64,000 nucleotides of DNA. Origin: Zymoseptoria tritici IPO323 (lineage: Eukaryota > Ascomycota > Dothideomycetes > Mycosphaerellales > Mycosphaerellaceae). The notes beneath the pieces were generated by a model. It was given only the letters and a program-made list of their open reading frames with translations. It was not told where the DNA came from and did not search any database. Shown piece by piece: positions 42,509-51,644 of this stretch. Location: the NCBI RefSeq assembly GCF_000219625.1, contig NC_018209.1, positions 1,426,001-1,490,000 of the forward strand, read 5' to 3'. A program made the translations under genes and the position numbers. Every line of letters begins with the position of its first letter. The first letter of the stretch is position 1.

Positions 42509-42973
42509 CTACCCACCCGACACCACCGCCCACACCTCACACTCATACAGAATATCCTTCTTCGCCAAACTAGCCACACCAACCACCGTATCCGGCGGCC
42601 GATGTCCATACGCCTCCTTGTCCATGAACTCGCACCACAGTTCCGCCCAGCCACGATCCACAACATCCGTCTCGTCGACCTTTGCATCTCCTGTCTTGGT
42701 CACAATGTAGTGTTTGACCTGCACGATGTCTCTCGGCGTAGCACCAGCCGCAGCGAGAGACTTTGCGATGTTCGCGTACGCAGTCGGAGCTTGCTCAGGT
42801 ACGGTTTTCGGATTCGAGGAGGAAGCGGGATCGCAGCCGGTCATGCCCGCGAGGGTGATGAGCCGGCTCGTGGGAAGGAGCGGAGTGACGCAGACCTGAG
42901 AGTAGGAGGGCGGTGGGAGCGGAACATCTTTGGGGTTGAAGGCGTGCGGCTTGGAGGATGGGGAGGAAGACAT
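42509..42973 (-). CDS. RidA/YjgF-YER057c-like enamine/imine deaminase
   Basis: Single exon; the Met at 42973 (MSSSPSSKPH) gives 154 residues, and a longer reading to 43063 is possible but adds a non-conserved leader. The fold signature is present: YSQVCVTPLLPTSRLITLAGMTG at the start, ANIAKSLAAAGATPRDIVQVKHYI in the middle, and RPPDTVVGVASLAKKDILYECEVWAV at the end. The family hydrolyses reactive enamine/imine intermediates made by PLP enzymes such as serine dehydratase. RidA-like genes also occur in metabolite clusters, but nothing here ties this one to either cluster. Convergent with the P450 gene (170-base gap). Confidence 0.82.
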   Translation of the reverse strand: MSSSPSSKPHAFNPKDVPLPPPSYSQVCVTPLLPTSRLITLAGMTGCDPASSSNPKTVPEQAPTAYANIAKSLAAAGATPRDIVQVKHYIVTKTGDAKVDETDVVDRGWAELWCEFMDKEAYGHRPPDTVVGVASLAKKDILYECEVWAVVSGG

Positions 42974-43159
42974 AATGGAGGTAGGAATTGTATGGACGAT
43001 GTTGTTGTCCTTGAGAAGGAAGTGAGGTCGTGCCTCAAGAAGTGGAGAACTCCTCAGCTTCATTCGTGTGACGTAGCCAAGTCGGTGATGTCTTCTTGTT
43101 TCAACCTCATCTTCCTTCTTGACACAACATCATCGGAAAACAGCACGGTATCATCCAGA

Positions 43160-43840
43160 ATGACATTCCAACAAGAGTTCTCATCCTGGTTGACGCCCAG
43201 CAACCCTCCGCCCTCCCCGGTGCCCACTCCCGGTTCCGCCGCTCCATCAACACACCTCCTCTCCATCTCCCCCAGCCGGCCCACGATCATCACCTTTCTC
43301 CGACATTGCGGTTGTCCCTTCGCGGAGAAGACATTCCTTCAGATCCGTGACATCGCGATATCAAACCCAGACCTAGACTGCGTCGCGGTCAGTCATTCCG
43401 ACGAAGCGGCTACGCAGAAGTGGTTGGAGAGCCTGCCGAAGGACGAGGCTGGCGATGCGAAGGGAAAGGTGAGGGTTGTGGTTGACGATAAGAAGGAGGC
43501 ATATGCTGCTTGGGTGAGTTGTCTTGATGTCCTTCTTGCTCAGGTGTTGTGCGCCATCTTGCTTACAATGCCGATGATGTCCCAGGGTCTCGGAGTCAGC
43601 AGCTGGGCACACGTCCTCGATCCCAGAGCTCTAGCCAGTGTCTTCCAATTGGCCAAAGAGGGTCTCAAGAACCGGCCAACGGAAAGCGGAAGTCGATGGC
43701 AGACGGCCGGCTCATATGCAGTCAAAGACGGCAAGGTGGTCTGGGGTGGGCCTTCGCAGAGATCGGATGACCCGGCAAAATTTGACGAGGCTGTCGAAGT
43801 GTTGAGAGGAAAGAAGCAAATGGAACGAGCATCTATGTGA
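43160..43840 (+). CDS. AhpC/TSA-like thioredoxin-fold protein (PRXL2-type)
   Basis: Two exons, 43160-43513 and 43586-43840, 202 residues; the 72-bp intron is in frame. PTIITFLRHCGCPFAEKTF places the redox Cys pair at the start of the first helix, as in PRXL2/FAM213-like AhpC/TSA proteins. AVSHSDEAATQKWLE, VVVDDKKEAYAAWGLG and the late GSRWQTAGSYAVKDGKVVWGGPSQ (loop carrying the conserved Gly-Gly) complete the fold. The role is presumably thiol-dependent peroxide or quinone reduction in the cytosol. Frequent as a stand-alone fungal gene. Divergent from the RidA-like gene with a short (about 190-base) shared promoter. Confidence 0.82.
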   Translation: MTFQQEFSSWLTPSNPPPSPVPTPGSAAPSTHLLSISPSRPTIITFLRHCGCPFAEKTFLQIRDIAISNPDLDCVAVSHSDEAATQKWLESLPKDEAGDAKGKVRVVVDDKKEAYAAWVSCLDVLLAQVLCAILLTMPMMSQGLGVSSWAHVLDPRALASVFQLAKEGLKNRPTESGSRWQTAGSYAVKDGKVVWGGPSQRSDDPAKFDEAVEVLRGKKQMERASM

Positions 43841-43909
43841 GCGTGTGTGTCTATGACTATCCTCTGCAAATGAAAATGTACTGAAAATCAATGCGCAGCG
43901 CGATCTATG

Positions 43910-46369
43910 CTAGAAAAACCTCTGGCCGTTCCTGTTATCCCTTCGCCTCTTCTTCGATCTCGGACTCAGCTCTGGTGATTTCTCCGGAGATTCCTCGGCG
44001 AGCGGCGACTTGCTCTTCTCCCGCGTCTTCTTCGCTCGTCGCGGTCGCTTCTCCCGTGGACCATCAGAGTCGTCCGCTTCCTCTTGGTCTTCGGGCTCTG
44101 CCGTGGCCGTCTTCGGAGCTTTCGCTGTGGGCTGTCTCTTGCGCTTTCCTCTCGGTTCCGCCTGATGCCGCTGTCGCTTTCTCAATGGCTCATCAGAATC
44201 CTGCGACTCTTCTCCGTCTTCGGAGCCTGCCATTCTGTTCGACGCAGCCGCCTTCCGAGCTTTCCCAGCCGGGGTCGGCGTCTTGCTCTTCCTCCTGGAC
44301 CCTCCTCCACGCCGCTTTCGCTTGCCCAGGGATGCGTCGGAATCCTGCGCATCCTCTTCGCTCTCAGGCTGTGCCATTCTGGTTGATCGACTAGTCGCTG
44401 CTGCTCTGCCTGGACGAGCAGATGTTGCTGGTGCGGCTCGTCGAGGAGGCGACGCCATCAACGCTGGCATACCGGGCGCTACCATCCTGATTAGCTCGGA
44501 CCCCGGCTCTATACTTGGACTGCGTGTGGGCCGTCTACGTATGGGCCGTCTGCCTGCAGTCTGTCTGCCTATGCCGCGTGCGGAATTATCTAAGATACCC
44601 CATGTTGCTTGTGCTGGCCGTGGCGGCGGAGGATTGCCACTATTGTCATCGACGTTGTTGTCATCCTCAACAGGATCGTCTGGACCATTTAGATCATTTA
44701 GACCGTCTTGATCAGCTGGATCGTCTTGATCATCCGGACCATCTTCTTCTTCTTGGCCTTCCTGATCTTCATCAACTTCTCCTGGCCGTTCCACTGACTC
44801 CTGACGGTTGGCCATGGATCTGGTTGTTCTTCCTCCCGAGGCGGGGGCAGCAGGTCTCGTCTGCGTCCTGGGAGTTCCTGCAGATGGAACTACGCCAGTA
44901 CGTGCAATGTTGGAAGCGAAGGCGGCAAAATTGCGCGGATCCTGCCAATCGGGAGCATCGGGACTTTCATCATCGCCTGCTCCAGATGACCCTCCTGCTG
45001 GCGGTGCACCATCATCATCCAGCCCTTGACCATCCTCTTGCTCATCTGGTCCGTCGAGATCATCACCGCCATCTTCTTCTTCTTCTTGCTCTACGACTGG
45101 ACTCTGACGCCTGGTATTGGATCTCGTGACTCTCCCTGCCGGACGCGCAGCTTCCCTTGTCTCGCCGTCTGGCGAGCCCGAAGATGGACCCGCCGCCTGA
45201 GCAATGACGCCGTAAAGTCTGGCACCAGGTCCACCTACATCGGACTGACGCGGTTCTTGGGGCTCCTGAGCGTCGTCGCCGTCCTCCGGATCTCTCTCGG
45301 CGTTGCCTGCTGGCGGCGGCGGATCGTGATCCTGCTCATCATCGCCTTGATTGTTGTCATCCTGTGCACCCAGGGCCTCTTCTCCCTCCTCTGCCTCCTC
45401 TTCTGGCTCGACCGCTTCCTCGTCCTCTTCCCCGTCCTCCTCATCGACCGCTTTCTGGACTTGTCTGCTTGGGTATCTCCTGTGCCCTGCCGCAGCGCTA
45501 CCACTCTGCTTGTAAGCAATATCCTTCGCCTTCCAGTCCGGATCCTTCACAATCCTGACTTCCACGAAGAGAACTCTGTGGGTCGGATTGTTACCCGGCT
45601 GCGGAGTTTGCAAAAAGTCCCTCGCTATCAAATTGGACCCTTGCGTCCACTGGACCAGGTCATTCCTCCCCCTCGGCAAGACCCAGATCTCCAAGGCCGC
45701 CCAGAATTTGAATGACGAGTTGGCGTCTGTCAGCAACCGACCCAAAGTCGTGGTCCGATTGGGCAGCGCCGGGGTCGGATCCGGTATCACGATGGTTTTG
45801 ATGAACGCTAAAAAGGACGTATGCGTCTCATCCCAATCAAGAGCAGCCTGTTCATTTTGCGGAAATTTCAGATTCTTGTTCACCGCCTTGTTGACGAAGG
45901 TGATCACCGCACCGATATCGGCTCTGCTGTTATCTCCAGTGCCAGCAGGTGGTGCCGCAAATGGGACGATTGCATCCTGCGGCCACAATGGCGCACTACG
46001 AGCTCGAGGCCGGCGAGGCGGCGCCGGTCGTTTGCGGGCGTTCTTTTCATCATCGGTCAGTCCGTTCCATTCCCTCACCCGATCATGCAGTGTCCGACCC
46101 GCAAGGGCTCGTCTGAAATATGGGTCAGGGTTGATGGGTTGCAAGAGATTGTAGATGTCCGGGAGCGGTTCTAAGGAGCCATAAGCTCCCACGCAAGTTC
46201 TCCAGAGTGTCCAGGTGTCGACGCCATAGTATCTCACTGCCCCATTGGAAGAGATCGTGGCGATCACTCTGTAGTGAAGATCCAGAGCTTCACTGCCCTG
46301 CGGCACGATCTTGTCTTCGGCGGGGATGTTGCCGACGCGGTGATATTCAGGCCTCTTCTTTGGAGGCAT
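43910..46369 (-). CDS. Tandem-array paralogue 1: unknown-family protein with long acidic/basic tail
   Basis: Single exon, 819 residues, start MPPKKRPEYHRVG. The N-terminal core (to about 300) is shared with the next three genes: YRVIATISSNGAVRYYGVDTWTL, DPYFRRALAG, SAPLWPQD, ADIGAVITFVN, FWAALEIWVLPRG, VQWTQGSNLIARDFL, HRVLFVEVRIVKDPDWKAKD. Beyond it comes about 500 residues of low complexity: long Asp/Glu runs alternating with TRS/SRSTR elements and three imperfect copies of about 45 residues ending in Lys/Arg blocks (KRKRRGGGSRRK, RKRQRHQAEPRGKRKR, REKRPRRAKKTREK). These look like bipartite nuclear signals, as in nucleolar or histone-chaperone-like proteins, but no function is known to me. 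No signal peptide or membrane segment. Large plus-strand ORFs in the tail are shadows of its codon bias. Confidence 0.7.
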   Translation of the reverse strand: MPPKKRPEYHRVGNIPAEDKIVPQGSEALDLHYRVIATISSNGAVRYYGVDTWTLWRTCVGAYGSLEPLPDIYNLLQPINPDPYFRRALAGRTLHDRVREWNGLTDDEKNARKRPAPPRRPRARSAPLWPQDAIVPFAAPPAGTGDNSRADIGAVITFVNKAVNKNLKFPQNEQAALDWDETHTSFLAFIKTIVIPDPTPALPNRTTTLGRLLTDANSSFKFWAALEIWVLPRGRNDLVQWTQGSNLIARDFLQTPQPGNNPTHRVLFVEVRIVKDPDWKAKDIAYKQSGSAAAGHRRYPSRQVQKAVDEEDGEEDEEAVEPEEEAEEGEEALGAQDDNNQGDDEQDHDPPPPAGNAERDPEDGDDAQEPQEPRQSDVGGPGARLYGVIAQAAGPSSGSPDGETREAARPAGRVTRSNTRRQSPVVEQEEEEDGGDDLDGPDEQEDGQGLDDDGAPPAGGSSGAGDDESPDAPDWQDPRNFAAFASNIARTGVVPSAGTPRTQTRPAAPASGGRTTRSMANRQESVERPGEVDEDQEGQEEEDGPDDQDDPADQDGLNDLNGPDDPVEDDNNVDDNSGNPPPPRPAQATWGILDNSARGIGRQTAGRRPIRRRPTRSPSIEPGSELIRMVAPGMPALMASPPRRAAPATSARPGRAAATSRSTRMAQPESEEDAQDSDASLGKRKRRGGGSRRKSKTPTPAGKARKAAASNRMAGSEDGEESQDSDEPLRKRQRHQAEPRGKRKRQPTAKAPKTATAEPEDQEEADDSDGPREKRPRRAKKTREKSKSPLAEESPEKSPELSPRSKKRRRDNRNGQRFF

Positions 46370-47011
46370 TGTTGTTCTGAGGAGCTAGAGCGATCCTACG
46401 CCTTAGATGGAGATGTTGGAATGTAGATCGAAGCTGGGCATGCAGGCATACAGGCAGCGTGTTGGATGCGCAAAGGAACTTTCGTACGAAGCCTCAATGA
46501 GCTTTGTTCTTTGCCGCGGCGTTGGACGCATTTGGAAGAGATGGCGGACATTTTGCGTTGTCTCGAGACGGATGAGGAAAGCTCCAGAAGCAAAGATTGC
46601 TTTGTTCTTTGCTCTATCTGATGCGAAAGAGGGGCAAGCTGGCAAGACGATTGAAAACCAATGCTGACATACGGACTTAGGGGACAGGTATTCATGGCCA
46701 TCTTGTTCATATGCTCCACTCGTCCGGAACGCCTACTTGAGATTGAGCATCATGGGCATATCGACCTTTCAATCCGTGGTTTCTCAACTCGAGTTCATTC
46801 TACTCTTCGAAATATTGCTACAGATCTGGGTCGCGACATCAAACATCTGCTTCTCTTTCCAGCGACTCCTATTCGACAAAAAATGCTGCTTCCTGCCTGA
46901 CAGCTCTACTCTGTGGTCAATCTCTGCATCGCCCACGTTCTATCTCGATACCAGGATCCGACCTCAAAAACTTCTCTGGACTTCACAATTCCTTCAACGG
47001 CACCGATTTCT
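46370..47011. promoter_or_regulatory. Intergenic, upstream of array gene 1
   Basis: 640 bases. At 46503-46540 it has a block (CTTTGTTCTTTGCC, then GTTGGACGCATTTGG) resembling blocks upstream of the other array members. No other gene seen. Confidence 0.4.
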
Positions 47012-48574
47012 TCACCGCCATGCTTTCCTTCCTTTGGCTGAAGTCTTGGTTACAGGAGGGGACGCTGCAATCGTGGCTGATCGACGCGATGCTGCCTTTT
47101 TGGCTTTGCGAGCAGGCGGTAGCATCTCGGCTGGTGGACTTGGTCTGGTCGATCGGCTCGCCGGCGTCTTACATCTTATCTTGGGCGCAGGTCCTTGGCT
47201 TGGAGGCAACTCAGATGCATAGAACTCTGGGGCTCTTCCTGGTGCTGGTGGGTTGCCGTGCTCTTCCTCTTCCTCGTCGATCATGTCCTCGTCGGCCGGA
47301 TTTTGGGTCAGTGTTGCAGGCCTTCCTCTCCCCCCAGTCCCACGAGCTTGTCGTTGCGGCTTCTTCGACTGTTTGGCCGCGGTAGCTGTGTTCATCGCGG
47401 CGAGCTCTCGTTGAGCCTTCTCCAATGTCTCTTGCAAGCGCCTTCTCTTGCTCCTGGGTGATTCGGGTTCAACCAGGGCTTCTTCTTCATCTTCCTCCTC
47501 CTCGGGCTCTTGCTCGGGCTCTTCTTCGGGCTGTTCCTCATCCTCGACTGGGTCCGGCAGTTGGAGCTCGTCCTCGCTCTCTTCTGCGTCAGGCTCTGCC
47601 TCAGCTTGAGTCTGACGGCCGGTTTTGGACTTCTTCCTGCTCTTCGTTGCAGTCGAACTCGCACCTCTCTTCCTCTTCTTCTCCTGCGCAGTGTCCTTGC
47701 CCATGCTGCTCTTCTTCACCCTGTCCTCAATCTCCTTACTCCTCGCCTTGAAAGCCACATTCTTCGCCTTTGCCTCCGGATCCGGTACGACTCTGACCTC
47801 CATGAACAATACTCTGCCATCAGTCTCGCATTGCGGATCGGATGCTCCCAAGAAGTCCCTAGCGACCAATCCCACCGTATCCTTCCTCCATTGAATCAAC
47901 TCCGTCTTTCCCCTTGGCAGCACCCAGATCTCCAGATCCGCCCAGTAGCCCAAGGGCGAGCTACGGCTCTCCAACAACCAGCCCAAATTCTTGTCTTTGC
48001 CAGGGCAAAAAGTCTTCGCCTCCGCTTTGATCTCCGCCATGAGAGTGGCAAACGTCTCCGTCGCGTCGAGGGCGACCTGGAAGTTCCGCGGCAGCTTCAA
48101 GTTCTTCGGGATGAATGTGTTGACGAAGGTGATGACTGCAAGGATGTCGCCATTCCCTTTGTCCACCTTGCGAGGTTGCCGTTGGACTGCGGCCTGGAGG
48201 GGACGCAAAGGCGGCGGCTTTGCCGGATCATGCGCTCTCTTCATTCCTTTCTTCAACTGTGGCGGATCCACTTCGTCCTTCACGGCTTGATCTAGGGTGC
48301 CTCCCGTAAGTCTTGACTGGAAAACCTTGTCCGCAACAAGTCTGCTGTTGTACGGGCTTCTGATACGATCCATCGTGTTGTAGTCGCCGACTTGGATCTC
48401 TCGGGGGAGCGTCCAGGTGTCGATGCCATAATACTGAACGGTATCGGCGTCGTTGACCGTAGCGACGACGAGGTATTCGAGCGGAAGAGATCCTCCGACG
48501 GATGGCTTGTTATCGTTTGGGTCGGTGCCTACTCGGACGTACTCAGAAGGCTTTGGAGTCTTGATTCGCGCCAT
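47012..48574 (-). CDS. Tandem-array paralogue 2: unknown-family protein with charged tail
   Basis: Single exon; the Met at 48574 (MARIKTPKP) is chosen because it lies just before the conserved core, giving 520 residues (the frame is open 21 codons further up). The core repeats the array pattern: EYLVVATVNDADTVQYYGID, DILAVITFVN, LPRNFQVALDATETF, LGWLLESRSSPLGYWADLEIW, VLPRGKTELIQW, LVARDFLG, GRVLFMEVRVVPDPEAKAKN. The C-terminal 250 residues are charged: a Lys/Arg block (KKRKRGASSTATKSRKKSK), an acidic stretch with DEEEAL, then Pro/Ala/Arg-rich sequence ending KGRKAWR. Nuclear localisation is plausible. Function unknown. The tail is not alignable by eye with that of paralogue 1 beyond composition. 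Confidence 0.7.
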   Translation of the reverse strand: MARIKTPKPSEYVRVGTDPNDNKPSVGGSLPLEYLVVATVNDADTVQYYGIDTWTLPREIQVGDYNTMDRIRSPYNSRLVADKVFQSRLTGGTLDQAVKDEVDPPQLKKGMKRAHDPAKPPPLRPLQAAVQRQPRKVDKGNGDILAVITFVNTFIPKNLKLPRNFQVALDATETFATLMAEIKAEAKTFCPGKDKNLGWLLESRSSPLGYWADLEIWVLPRGKTELIQWRKDTVGLVARDFLGASDPQCETDGRVLFMEVRVVPDPEAKAKNVAFKARSKEIEDRVKKSSMGKDTAQEKKRKRGASSTATKSRKKSKTGRQTQAEAEPDAEESEDELQLPDPVEDEEQPEEEPEQEPEEEEDEEEALVEPESPRSKRRRLQETLEKAQRELAAMNTATAAKQSKKPQRQARGTGGRGRPATLTQNPADEDMIDEEEEEHGNPPAPGRAPEFYASELPPSQGPAPKIRCKTPASRSTRPSPPAEMLPPARKAKKAASRRSATIAASPPVTKTSAKGRKAWR

Positions 48575-49100
48575 TTTGACGACTGATCTTTGTTCGAGAT
48601 GTGAGGAATGAATGTTCTCGCTTCGGGAAAGATGCACAGCTTCAAGGATGGACGATGTGCTCTACTTGAGCATGCTGAAGGAGCACGCCGAATCTTGTGG
48701 TCTAGAGCTCTTTGTTTGCTGTGAATCAGCCGGACGCATCGAGACGAGTGATTCGAAGACATGTCTTTGACATGTTCGAGAACGGTGGGAATGGTGATTG
48801 AGACAATGGTTCTTTCTTCTTCGTCCTGTCCGGTTCGAGAACAAACGAAGTCACCGATTTGACGTTACGATTTATGAGATTGATGCTGACATGAAGATTT
48901 AGTGAGAAGAATTCAATCAATTATAGCATTCTCCTGGATATCTTGGCCGGGCTGGGGTCGCATTTCATGGTGGCCCAGCTTCATCGGTTACATCAACTTT
49001 CTCAAACTTCCTCGGCGGTGCCACGACGGCCGGTCCACATATTTGATTTCAAGCTTAGTCCCTCGAACTCCCTCCTACTCCCCTTTCTCCTGACTCAACT
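48575..49100. promoter_or_regulatory. Upstream region of array gene 2, with shared blocks
   Basis: Contains TTGAGCATGCTGAAG (about 48666), CTCTTTGTTTGCTGTGAATC (about 48709) and CGAAGACATGTCTTTG (about 48754), each with a counterpart upstream of genes 3 and 4. The rest up to 49100 is 3' flank of gene 3. No gene. Confidence 0.5.
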
Positions 49101-50009
49101 TCAACTTCCGTTGTTGTTCCGGGCGTTGTTCGCCGCCTGCATCCTCAGCTTAAAAGCTGCGTCCTTCGCTCTGTGTCTCGGATCCGGCACGATTTGAACC
49201 TCTATAAACAACAGCCGGTTGACAACCGCACCTGGAGCCACCGTCCACATCCTCAACCAGTCTCTTGCCTTCATCTTAGCTGCGTCGTCCTCTCTTGTCC
49301 ACTCTACCAACTCCGTCTCGCCCCTCGGCAGAACCCAAAATTCCAAATCCGTCCAATAGTTGAACGGCGAGTCGTCGTCGTTCATCAGCGGTCCGAGGGT
49401 TCGATTCTCATCATAGGTCGGTGCCGTTGCTTCCACGAACGTTCTGAACGATGCATAGGTCTCGTCTGCGTCTAGCCAGAGGTTGAAGTTCCGCTCCAGA
49501 CCCATGTGCTGTGGGGCACCTTCATTCACAAAGGTCACCACGGCTGCGATATCCCCGCCGCTTGTATCTGCATTGGGCGTGTAGTTCCACTCGCCGGTGT
49601 GATCCTCAGGCCATAGCGGCGTCGATCTTGCACGGACCCCTGCGTCCCCAGCGTTGCCCTCTGAGACCAAGCCGTTGTAACCTCTCACGGCAGCAGGGAC
49701 ATCTCTGACTTCCAGTGGCAAGCGAAAATATCGATCCGGCCTTACGGGACCGATCGGAGGTCGAACGTGTACGGACGGAAGATAATCCATAGACTTATAT
49801 GCTCCAACGCGGCCTATTGGAAGCTTCCATGTGTCGATTCCGTAGAACTTGACGTGGTCGGTCGATGTCACGGTTGCTACAACCATGTACTCGAGTCGGG
49901 TACCACTGGGTTGATTCGGACGATCGCCGGATGTGAGATGGCCAATGCGCCGAAATGTCGGGCGGACGTATCCTGGGACCGCTACAGTTTGGGAGGCTTT
50001 GGGTGGCAT
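49101..50009 (-). CDS. Tandem-array paralogue 3: core-only unknown-family protein
   Basis: Single exon, 302 residues from the Met at 50009 (MPPKASQTV); an upstream in-frame Met at 50039 is less likely. It consists almost only of the array core: EYMVVATVTSTDHVKFYGID, TWKLPIGRVGAYKSMDYLP, RSTPLWPEDHTGEW, GGDIAAVVTFVN, LDADETYASFRTFVE, NRTLGPLMNDDDSPFNYWTD, LEFWVLPRGETELVEW, RLLFIEVQIVPDPRHRAKD. It ends in an Asn-rich NNARNNNGS instead of a long tail, so the charged tails of genes 1 and 2 are optional additions. Predicted soluble, no signal. Function unknown. Confidence 0.72.
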   Translation of the reverse strand: MPPKASQTVAVPGYVRPTFRRIGHLTSGDRPNQPSGTRLEYMVVATVTSTDHVKFYGIDTWKLPIGRVGAYKSMDYLPSVHVRPPIGPVRPDRYFRLPLEVRDVPAAVRGYNGLVSEGNAGDAGVRARSTPLWPEDHTGEWNYTPNADTSGGDIAAVVTFVNEGAPQHMGLERNFNLWLDADETYASFRTFVEATAPTYDENRTLGPLMNDDDSPFNYWTDLEFWVLPRGETELVEWTREDDAAKMKARDWLRMWTVAPGAVVNRLLFIEVQIVPDPRHRAKDAAFKLRMQAANNARNNNGS

Positions 50010-50381
50010 GGTAAGATTCGCTTTCTGTTTGCGGTGCAACAGGTGGCTGACGTTGACTGACTAGTTCTAGAGACGGATCGCCCGTTGAGGGAATAGACTG
50101 CATTCTTGAGCATGTCGAAGAAGAATGCCGGATGGCACTCTTTGTCTCTGCTCAATGAGACGGATGCATTTGGACGCATCAATCAAATACATGGCTTTCT
50201 TCTCAAGTACGTGGTGGCCCATCCTCATCGGACCTATCGTCCTACCCAAGTGAATCCGCGTTCTTCCAGTCCAACAGAGCACTCTTCTGAGCCTTCGGTT
50301 CCGCGTTGATCTTCCGAAATTTATTTTCATGGTTCGAGCATTCGGCCTCGTGAACGCAGGCCTCGCTGCGTTCTATTCTAC
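50010..50381. promoter_or_regulatory. Upstream region of array gene 3, with shared blocks
   Basis: CTTGAGCATGTCGAAG (about 50105), CACTCTTTGTCTCTGCTCAATGAG (about 50137), CGGATGCATTTGGACGCATC (about 50161) and ATACATGGCTTTCTTC (about 50187) match blocks of genes 2 and 4 in the same order. Confidence 0.5.
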
Positions 50382-51263
50382 CTATCTCTTCCGCCTAGAT
50401 TTTCCACCCCTTCCTGCGCCATTTGCCTGTCCTACTCTCTGCTTATGCTGAGTGTCCTTCACTTTCCAATTGGTATCCCTGACGATTCTGACTTCGATAT
50501 ATAGCAAACGAGGGCTCTTCGCACCTGCGGGCTGCCACATTCTCAAAAAGTCGCCAGCCACCATTCCTTCCGTCGGCGACCAGTGCACTAAACCTTGCTC
50601 GCCCCTTGGCATCACCCAGAACTCCAAGTCAGCCCAGTACCTCAATGGCGAGTCATCATCCGTGAGCAGCCATCCCAGAGAGCGGTTTGCAAGCCAAGTT
50701 TCCGTTTCCGTCTCGACAAAGGCCCTGAAAGTATCATAGCTCTCGTCTGCGTCGAGCCACGCTTGACAATTGCGAGGCAATCCCATGGATCTCGGAACGC
50801 TGTAGTTGATGATTTTGATCACTGCTCCGATTGGCTGGTCACTCCTGTCTCGCCCTTTTTGCACTGGCCAACCGCCCATTCTCTGAAGAGGCCACAGTGG
50901 TGCTTCAATCGCTTGCGGCTGGAGCGTCTTCCACGTCCCGTCTGCCTTTGCCGCCAGCCACGCTTTCACGGCGTCTTCAAGGTTGTCGATATTGTATGGT
51001 CCTGCGAAATATGGATCCGCACGTAAAGCGCGAGGCGGAGCGTAGATGTCAGCAATACGGTCCAGGCAATCGTAGGCGCCGATCAGGGCTTGCGGGAACC
51101 ACCAAGTGTCGATGCCGTAGAACTCAACAACGTCGTTCTTGTTCACGGTTGCGACTACGTGGTATCGCAGCGTGATTCCTTCAACATCGTCTTCGTCCTT
51201 GGCTGGCATGCGACCAATGCGGACGTATGTGGGTCGAACGAAAGGCGCACGTCTCGGAGGCAT
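50382..51263 (-). CDS. Tandem-array paralogue 4: core-only unknown-family protein
   Basis: Single exon, 293 residues from the Met at 51263 (MPPRRAPFVRPTYVRIG); the frame is open 69 codons upstream but that part lacks similarity to the paralogues. Core motifs: RYHVVATVNKNDVVEFYGID, LIGAYDCLDRIADIY, ADPYFAGP, APLWPLQRMGGW, LPRNCQAWLDADESYDTF, RSLGWLLTDDDSPLRYWADL, EFWVMPRGEQGLVHW, VAGDFLRMW, RLLYIEVRIVRDTNWKVKD. It ends in a short basic GGKSRRKR that could act as a nuclear signal. It appears closest to paralogue 3. The alternation of a short beta-like core and the invariant GIDTW suggests a folded binding domain rather than a known enzyme. Confidence 0.72.
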   Translation of the reverse strand: MPPRRAPFVRPTYVRIGRMPAKDEDDVEGITLRYHVVATVNKNDVVEFYGIDTWWFPQALIGAYDCLDRIADIYAPPRALRADPYFAGPYNIDNLEDAVKAWLAAKADGTWKTLQPQAIEAPLWPLQRMGGWPVQKGRDRSDQPIGAVIKIINYSVPRSMGLPRNCQAWLDADESYDTFRAFVETETETWLANRSLGWLLTDDDSPLRYWADLEFWVMPRGEQGLVHWSPTEGMVAGDFLRMWQPAGAKSPRLLYIEVRIVRDTNWKVKDTQHKQRVGQANGAGRGGKSRRKR

Positions 51264-51644
51264 CTTGGCTACTGCTTTTGTCCGGGGGGCTGAAAGATGG
51301 CTGGTGTCGATTGACTGAGCAATGCACCAGAGTCGACATTCTGCTCCTCTTGAGCATGCCGCAACATGATGCTCAGCGAATGTCTTTGTTCCTCCTTGAC
51401 GAAGAGGATGCATTTGGATGATTGAGTCGAAGACATGGCTTGCTTTTGTCCCAGAGCGGAAGGATAGCACAGCGAGACAATGGCTCTTTCTTTACGGAAT
51501 ACCACCGTTTTGGGAGATGAGGGCGGTTGATGATGCGATAGGGGTCGGAAAGCTAACATAGGTTTGATAAGAGTATCTGGGAGAAACACCATATCATCGA
51601 TCGGGAGAGAGGATAGTTGTCATACATTAAGTCCTTCGTCTCGC
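51264..51644. promoter_or_regulatory. Upstream region of array gene 4, with shared blocks
   Basis: CTTGAGCATGCCGCAACATG (about 51350), GTCTTTGTTCCTCC (about 51378), GAGGATGCATTTGGATGA (about 51405) and CGAAGACATGGCTTGC (about 51429) appear in the same order as upstream of genes 2 and 3. The downstream part is the 3' flank of the luciferase-like gene. Confidence 0.5.

Noticed and set aside
44515..45715. Large plus-strand ORFs, some with hydrophobic runs resembling membrane proteins
   Set aside because: They lie antisense to the Asp/Glu/Lys-rich tail of array gene 1; antisense of GAG/GAC-rich codons gives Leu/Val/Ser-rich reading frames. The minus-strand frame has the conserved core and start.
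47425..48295. Plus-strand ORFs opposite array gene 2
   Set aside because: Same reason: shadows of a charged, low-complexity coding sequence.
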